Shown here: positions 57,280 through 64,000 of the stretch, one piece after another | How the letters are laid out: each line of letters starts with the position of its first letter | Position numbering within the stretch: the first letter of the stretch is position 1 | Assembly (NCBI GenBank): GCA_022494885.1 | Contig: JAGVSM010002793.1 | Location: 1 to 64,000 of the forward strand | DNA length: 64,000 nt | Direction of reading: 5' to 3' | From: Micrasema longulum | Lineage: Eukaryota; Arthropoda; Insecta; Trichoptera; Brachycentridae | Notes under the pieces: model-generated | What the model was told of the DNA's origin: nothing | Database searches by the model: none | Seen by the model: the letters and a program-made list of their open reading frames with translations, nothing else | Made by a program: the position numbers and the translations under genes

Positions 57280-57495
57280 AACCCGTATAAATGAAAGTAT
57301 CAGCTCTTTAACTTTACAATCATAAACAGATGAAAGAATTGAAGAAAATACATATGTTCAAATATGGGCAGAATGGTGAATGATACACAGTGTGTAAAGT
57401 GGCCACTTAAATCAGCCAATGACAGGTCATAAGCTCTGTAGATGCCGAGCCTTCTAGGTCACCTTCTCTAATATGTTTTTCATAGTTCTCGATTC
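57280..57495 (-). repeat. Fold-back family copy, right member of a close inverted pair
   Basis: CACAGTGTGTAAAGTGGCCACTTAAATCAGCCAATGACAGG and flanks are complementary to 57060-57250. Confidence 0.65.
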
Positions 57496-57624
57496 GGTAT
57501 TTTAAAGTTAATTAGATTCAGGAGTTCACAACAATCGAGTTCCGAATTAATTTTAAATAAAAAAAAAGTTTTTTTATTTTATATAAATAGCGCTATATAA
57601 GCTATCCATAATAATAATAATAAA

Positions 57625-57800
57625 ACAGAAATGGAAACATATTGGAGAAGAGATGATAGAAGTCTTAACATTTACATGGCTTATGACCTGTCATTGGCTG
57701 GTTAAAGTAGCCACTTAAAAAAACTGTCTTACATTCACTTTAATGTCTATGTTTGAACAATTTTTTTCTTTAATTTTTCCATCGGTTTATTTTCGTAATA
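57625..57800 (+). repeat. Copy of the high-copy fold-back family
   Basis: GCTTATGACCTGTCATTGGCTGG and AGTAGCCACTTAAAAAA in plus orientation, diverged. Confidence 0.55.
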
Positions 57801-58054
57801 AAGGTTTGAGCTCTTTGACTTCCTAGGCGTCGTGGCGCAGTTGGATTGTTGTCGTTAACAAGAAAAAAAATTCAACAAATATTTCTCAATTGATCTGGGT
57901 GTTGTATTTTTCATTACGTTATGCAGGAATCTCGACATGTCTTGACGTGTCTTCGTGCAGATTAAAAAAAAAAAAACATATATTTTGAGTTAATTGTTAA
58001 TGTCTAGTCGAGTAGGTAAAGAGGTAGTATCATACATAGTCAATATAGTGCAGG

Positions 58055-58352
58055 CAATTGGTAAAATAAAGTAGGGAAGAAAATGCCGAATACTCCTCTA
58101 GTGGAACGGAAGGCCTGTTGACTACTGCCAACAGGCCGGCTTCTCCTGAAGAGTTTTAAGTGGTTTCCTCTCCACGTGAGCAAATGCTGAGAAGTTCCCG
58201 ATTGGTCCACATTAGTATATTCCTCCTGATCCTAACAGTTTAGATAAATTTAAAGATATTTTATTGCATTAAAATCCACCTTTTTATATATAAACCTTGT
58301 ATATTATAAGCAAGGTAAATAATAAAGGAACTCCCATGAAAAAAAAAAAAAG
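58055..58352 (+). repeat. Possible retroelement 3' end with poly(A)
   Basis: AATAAAGG about 15 nt before a 12-A run at 58340, with a GC-richer body (AACAGGCCGGCTTCTCCTGAAGAG). Coding part not recognised. Confidence 0.4.
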
Positions 58353-58904
58353 TCGAGTAGGTACCTGTATACTGCCGATTCAAGCAAAGAGGCAGTATCT
58401 AGCAAAAATTAAAAACTGTGTTTTTTTCAATGCCATCTGATAAATAATTGTAATCCTTTAAACAACATACATTGTATCTTTTTTTATGAATATACGGTAA
58501 AAAAATCCTTACACAAAAAACCTCAATTTCCTCAAAACTTTTCGAATGTTGGTTACTGCCTTCTTGCTTGGAACGGCAGAATAGGCCAAAGAATATTTTG
58601 AAAGAAATAAATAGTAATCGCGCTACTCGCCAGATAGCAGGTAGACGCTCACATTTTGCGGGTTTTGCTGGTTCGCGGATTTTATCATTGTAATTGCGTT
58701 ATTTTTATTCACATTGTTACCGAACCCTGACACAAATTAATACAACTACCGAATTACCCACCTTGTAATGGGATTCTTCAAACCTTAATGATTGTATTTA
58801 TCTCGCGGCAGACTCTTTCAGATGTCCTGTGGTCAACTAGACACTTGTTGGTTTCTTGACTATTGATGCATGCGATAACACGACACAGTGGATGGAATAA
58901 CTTA

Positions 58905-59210
58905 TTAATAAACATATTACAACAGAGATGAAGAACATTTAAGATAAAGTAATATAGAAGTCTAGGCATCTACAGGGCTAATGACCTGTCAATGGCTGGT
59001 TTAAGTGACCACTTTACACACTGTGTAACATTCACCATTCTGCCTATATTTGAACCTCCATATTCCTTCAATTCTTTCATCTGTTGATGTTTGTGAAGTT
59101 AAATAGCTGAAACCTTTATTTATGGGGGGTGAGATTCATCTAATTGAATTATTTCACCTACATACTAGGCAACGCCTAAAAATGATATTTTTTTTCAATT
59201 TCTATACTTT
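58905..59210 (+). repeat. Well-preserved copy of the high-copy fold-back family
   Basis: ATTACAACAGAGATGAAGAAC, TATAGAAGTCTAGGCATCTACAGGGC, ACTTTACACACTGTGTAACATTCACC, CTACATACTAGGCAACGCC. Reads as the inverse of 16290-16665. Confidence 0.7.
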
Positions 59211-59224
59211 TTCATAGACCAGGT

Positions 59225-59400
59225 GGATTTATCAACAATATTTTGAGTTTGTCCAAATTGTTGTAGACATGGACTGGATTCAATGACTGGATCTGTTACA
59301 TGAGCTGTTAACATCTGTTGTAATATGTTAATGTTAACAGCTCCGCAGGGAGTTGAATCCAGTCCTTGTCTACAAAAATTTGGACAAACTCAAAATAATG
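59225..59400. repeat. Palindromic member of the fold-back family
   Basis: ATATTTTGAGTTTGTCCAAA...ACTGGATTCAA at the left and TTGAATCCAGTCC...TTTGGACAAACTCAAAATAA at the right pair along about 50 bp. Confidence 0.7.
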
Positions 59401-60599
59401 GTAACTTATTGATCTCTGAAATTATTTAATAGTGATCGCGCTGAAAGTACCGAGATCACATGCACATTCAATGATAGTCCAGATGTTATGGGCCGGAGAT
59501 AAAAATATTATACCCACAGTAGCATAATCGCAACATTGACACTAAGGCCTAGCAGGTAGCAATAAATTTTACGCAGCAACCTAGTAATTGTGCAATACTC
59601 CATACACATAGTAAATGTAGCGCAAACAAATTTTAGTTTATTAAGTGTTTTATGTTTCTTATACAATAATGTTTTCTTTCTATTTCAGATGCATTAATAT
59701 GTATAGTATTATGTATTGTCGAAAAAAAGATTTTTTTTATATACGGTCCCAAATGAGTTTTTTTAATAACTCCTGGGAGTATAATATGTAATTTTTGAAT
59801 TATATGTTTTATTTATAATAATAAAATAAAATAAAAAAATTCTTATATACTATGAGTAAAGTACGTATAATTAAAGAAAGAAAACAAGAATGTTGATTAT
59901 ATTCTAATGATTAAGTACCTAGAAAACAAACCAAAAGTTATGAAATACATACGTAAACAATCACCGCCTCAAATTTAACCTTAACTTTTTTATTTTTAGA
60001 TTAAAATTTAAAAATAATTGGCTCTCAAAGCAGCGCACCTAAATTGAATAATAATATCCATGCACTATGGAGATACAAGAATCGTTGATAACAATGATCA
60101 CAATCGATGATTCCTCTAAGATAAATTAAACTTTAAAAGAAAACTATTTATTACAATGATTTATACGTCAATAATTCATTTTTAAGTAATTTGTCAATAT
60201 GAATAGAGAATAATTCTTGGATTCTCCGAACAAGCTATTCCACTTCTGTTATGGTATTTTCTGTGCATGGATCATTTCGTGGTGTGAAAAAACGTTAAAT
60301 CTTTAACGATTATCATAAATCACGGAATCGTTATCTCTTTGACAGAGAGAATAGATTTGATTAACGATTGTATTATGTCTTGCTAGTAAAAAAAGTAAGC
60401 ATTGTTATTTTTAAACCAATTTTCACATTGTGTTCCAAAAGCCCTGACGAAAAAGCGACCTTCTTGGTGTAATGGCTATGTGATTTTTCTCAAGCCTGGG
60501 TATTCTGTGTTGTAATTCAATACTATAATTGGGTTTCTTGGCCTGTTGTGGGGCTATAAAAAAAACGTTACTCCCATAGTAATTTTATATCATATCTAG

Positions 60600-60815
60600 C
60601 AAATCTAGAGTCTAGATGGACCAAAAAAGTCCTGGAATGGCGACCCAGAACGGGTAGAAGAAGTGTCGGCAGGCCTCAGACAAGGTGGTCTGATGACATA
60701 AGACGAGTTGCAGGAAGTGGTTGGATGCGGTTGGCTCAGGATAGGGAAATATATAAAGGGGGAGGCCTATGTTTAACATTGGACAAGAGACGGCTGATGA
60801 TGATGATGATGATGA
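60600..60815 (+). pseudogene. LINE C-terminal tail with GAT-repeat end
   Basis: WTKKVLEWRPRTGRRSVGRP, TRWSDDIRRVAGSGWM, LAQDREIYKGGG, then ACGGCTGATGATGATGATGATGAT. This is the classic C-terminus (GRP..RW.DdI....G..W...A.dR) of an insect LINE whose 3' end is a GAT repeat. Confidence 0.85.
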
Positions 60816-61029
60816 TCAACAATTTGAAATAAAGACATAGCAAATCACGACACGCGTGCAAAAAATTTTTTGAGAAAGAGATAAATGTATTTCTCAAAAA
60901 AAAAATTGTGCATTTTTTTACCATAGTTACGACACTAGCAGTCGATTTGTTTTTTTTTTTAGTTTAAATATTTTGAAAATTGCATTGGGTGTTAACACAA
61001 GTTGTGTCTTTTTTTCATTGAAAACTCCT

Positions 61030-61340
61030 TATTTTTATTCATAGAGGTGAGGGTCAGTGCTATTCAAGCTCCTGACGTCACTGCGACCTGTGAAGACCTA
61101 TTGTGACGGGTCCCCGTGAATAGTTCTCGCCCTCTAAGCCCAGGTATATAAAGAGCCTGGCTACTGTCTGGAAGGCGAGAGTTTACATTTTGCTAAATCT
61201 CCCCCTCCAAGCCCAGATCCGTAAAGTATCGGGCTATTAGGTTAGGGGCGAGCTCTTTAATATCCTCAGGTTTAACCAGTGGTCCCTCGAGGATATGGCT
61301 GCTTGTATAATGTAAGGCATCACATTCACATGTATAGCTG
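61030..61340. repeat. GC-rich unclassified repeat candidate
   Basis: CAAGCTCCTGACGTCACTGCGACC, GTATATAAAGAGCCTGG, and paired GCCCAGGTATATAAAG / GCCCAGATCCGTAAAG blocks. It stands out in composition but has no recognisable coding frame. Confidence 0.35.
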
Positions 61341-61544
61341 TAGTCTTTGTGGGCATTTTGTCCAATTCATGTTATGGCTTAATTTTAAGATGAATTTTTG
61401 TAATTATATTTCTATGTAAATAATATGTGTATGGTAAAAAAAAAACAAAAATAGGTGTTTCCTCATATGCACTGCAGAAACTACATCTAGAAGTTTCGAA
61501 AAGGTTCATTCTAGCAAGGTGTTTGTTAAATGAGCACCATTTTT

Positions 61545-62660
61545 ATTTTATTTTTTATTAATAAATTTCGACTAAAATATACGAGTACATGAGGAAAAAA
61601 ATAAAAACATAGGATATATAAAAAGAAAAAAAACATAAAACAATAATACATTTGTATTTATTAAAATTTAATGTTGTTTTTACACGCGTTCGAAAAATTT
61701 CTTTAGATTTACTTTTAATTTATTTATTGATATATTATTTTTAATAGTTTTTAGTTCGTTGGGGAGAATATAATATTTTTTTCACCTTTGAGGACAAAGC
61801 GATTGTGACCATGACTTGTGTGTAATTTAGGAATTTTAATATTATGTTGGTATCTGAGTGACTTATTCATCTCAAATTCTTTCATTTTTCCTTTTTTATA
61901 AATTTGTATAATATAATTTATTTTATAAAGAGTTTCTATTGTATGAACCATAAATGCTTTATATAGACTTTCCGTATTGAATGTTGAGGGTTTCTTCAAA
62001 ATTACTTTAGTAATTAATCTTTGTACTATTTTTAGAGGCTTTAATATATTGGCATATGCACCACCCTATCCTACAATACCATATTGTAACAAAGATTGTA
62101 CAATCGAGAAATAAGTTATTTTTAAATTATTGATTTTTTTTAAATATTCTTTCATCTAATAAATATGTATTTACATTTTCTAATTCGTTTAACTAGTTCA
62201 CTAATATGGTCTTTCCATTTTAAGTTTAAGTCTATGTATACACCAAGATATTAAATTGTATCAAGTACTGAACATGTTAGATCGCAGTTAGTTTTGTTGT
62301 AATTGCTTTGGTTAATAATCATTTTTACTACTGAATCTAAATTAGTTTTTTAATAAAAAATGGGATGATTTTTGTCTTTTCCGTATTTAAAGATAATATA
62401 TTTTTGTCAAACCATAATTTCAATTTATGTATAACGTCATTAGCTACTAAATTTACTAAGTTCCAGTTAACTCCCTCAACTAAAACAACCGTATCATCGG
62501 CATATAATGTTATTATTTAATTTAAATTTTGACAAAATACGTCATTGACATATAGAATAAATAGAAGCGGACCTATCATCATACCCTGAGGTATCCCAAA
62601 TTGCAAGTCTCTATTTGACTATATGTATATTTTATTTTTACCATTTGTGGTCGTTGGAAG
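61545..62660 (-). pseudogene. LINE reverse-transcriptase palm to C-terminus and 3' UTR
   Basis: The minus strand reads LQFGIPQGMMIGPLLFILYV, then LYADDTVVLVEGVNW, then LKLWFDKNILSLN: the palm GxPQGsxLGPlLF...YADDT signature. The C-terminal frame is at 61999-61751 (AFMVHTIETLYKINYIIQIY). Several stops and frameshifts. The 3' UTR at 61555-61700 is shared with 49565 and 53700 units. Confidence 0.85.
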
Positions 62661-62804
62661 AGATAACTTGTTAGCTATTCAAAACATTGCACACAAAAAT
62701 TAACAAATTAAATGAAACTAGGCGGTAAAGGTTATTTAGCGACGTCATTCGAAAGAATTATCTGTCCTACAATATATAACGTTTACTTTTACATTACATA
62801 TATA

Positions 62805-62920
62805 TTATTTTATTTGATTACAAGCCTTCAAAACGAATTGTCAAGTAGATGATTGTGAGCATTTTTGACACCTCTGTTTGCGTTTATTCGAGGAAATAAA
62901 ACTGCCCAAGCTGCTAAAGT
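62805..62920 (+). pseudogene. mariner transposase N-terminal relic
   Basis: ATTTGATTACAAGCCTTCAAA leader, then FAFIRGNKTAQAAKVYI. The Met codon of 41640-41800 is ACG here. Confidence 0.6.
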
Positions 62921-64000
62921 TTATATAATAAACCCAAAAATCCGGATTTTTTTGCGTTACATTTTACGTGCATTCCCCCTTTAAACTCCCCGCTGTAGTT
63001 CCCCGCGAACAGATTGCGTGACTTTAGATCAGTGTTATTCAACGTATAGCAGTAAGAGCAGTGCGATGTCACATAGCATCATCTCGCAACAGTATTTCAT
63101 TAAAAAAAAATGTAAAAAAGTTTTATAAACACATAGCAATCATAACGTCTTTTTTTATTTTTAAAGTCGTATTTATACCATTTTAGCTTAGGTATTCCTG
63201 GTCCCCCCTTAGGAACTAGCGATTTTTCCACGCTTAGGCTCAGAAAAGTTAAAACAACCTGTATATTACAAATCTGCTTTGCGCACATATATTTTAATAG
63301 TAATTAGAAAACAATGTTTTAAAAGAGACGGGTAGGTTTCGAATCCGGTAGATATAGAAGTCAATAAGTAGTTATAGGTGTACAAATATTTGTTAACATT
63401 GAATTATTTATTAACTTACATTTTTAAATAATAAATAGCACAATTAAATTGTTTCCTAAATTTACTGGTAGGTACTCATGTTTTGTGTATTTTTCTCTTC
63501 GCATAAAAATGTCGACCTTAAAAGGGTCAATATTTAGGCAGACTATACATAATTTAGAGAAATATATCACCAAAAACAAGTTGATAAATAAATGGTTAAA
63601 TTAGTTTATAACCCATGATTATTTTTATTATTATTTTACTTGGAGATAAAACAAAGAATTTTTTTGTTAATAAGTTCAGTACTAAAAAAAAATAATTTTA
63701 AAATACTTTATTCTGACATTTGAAATTGCAAAGATTTTCGATACACTTTATAAAGGTTTCTTTGAAAGCTTCCACGTTTCAGTTTATCCACGTTTTCCCA
63801 CTTTTCCGTGTAAACACTAGGAACGGAAAATAAGCTTCCGCTTTTGAACGAAAGATGTCTCCGTGTGATGTTTTCAAATAATATTTAGGATATTTGTTGC
63901 ACTAACGTTGTGGTTCATTGTTATATTTTAGAGCTATTAATAAAATTACTAAGACAAGCTTTCGTAATTTCACGTTGCCCTCTTCGGGGATATATAATAT
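62921..64000. other. AT-rich DNA to window end, no gene seen
   Basis: No coding motif, splice-framed exon or element end was recognised. Confidence 0.4.

Noticed and set aside
1..64000. CRISPR array, bacterial operon, phage or biosynthetic cluster
   Set aside because: Nothing of this kind is present; introns, SINEs, LINEs and a neuropeptide gene show an animal nuclear genome.

Overview
The window looks like a piece of a lepidopteran (moth or butterfly) nuclear genome. It is AT-rich and gene-poor, and it is packed with decayed insect retroelements: non-LTR (LINE) 3' ends, tRNA-headed SINEs ending in GAT repeats, Helitron-like ends, fold-back MITEs and mariner fragments. It also has short CCTAA/TTAGG tracts. 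No bacterial-style gene organisation is present. Almost all open frames are chance frames or mobile-element remnants.

One complete protein-coding gene is evident. On the minus strand, 43659-45563 encodes a 634-residue secretory neuropeptide precursor with 17 tandem units of the type x(4-7)FWGNRG-KK/KR. This is the FxxxR-amide signature of natalisin, a tachykinin-related arthropod neuropeptide tied to mating and fecundity. Upstream, the minus strand shows a splice acceptor 10 nt before the ATG, a matching GTAAGT donor about 1.04 kb away and a TATAAAAG box. This gives a plausible two-exon model with a non-coding first exon. AATAAA signals lie about 100 and 300 nt beyond the stop.

A second gene may begin at 21363-21621 (plus strand): an acceptor, a 5' leader with a 37-codon upstream ORF, a 33-codon coding start and a phase-0 GTAAGT donor. 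I could not find its later exons or identify the family.

Layout: 1-350 LINE reverse-transcriptase thumb (minus) and mariner relic; 350-8000 AT-rich DNA with LINE 3' ends; 8080-8700 TTAA-flanked MITE and SINE; 9110-10480 composite SINE and Helitron; 12.2-14.3 kb LINE tails; 16.3-19.6 kb nested LINE in Helitron, and piggyBac-type MITE in a LINE tail; 21.3-21.6 kb orphan exon; 22.0-25.2 kb LINE tail, THAP relic and two MITEs; 25.3-30.1 kb SINEs and LINE pieces; 31.7-43.1 kb many LINE C-termini; 43.35-46.8 kb natalisin gene; 47-64 kb repeat-dense DNA including a second THAP relic, a high-copy fold-back family and a LINE fragment with a recognisable palm domain. All family assignments come from reading motifs by eye; no database search was done.
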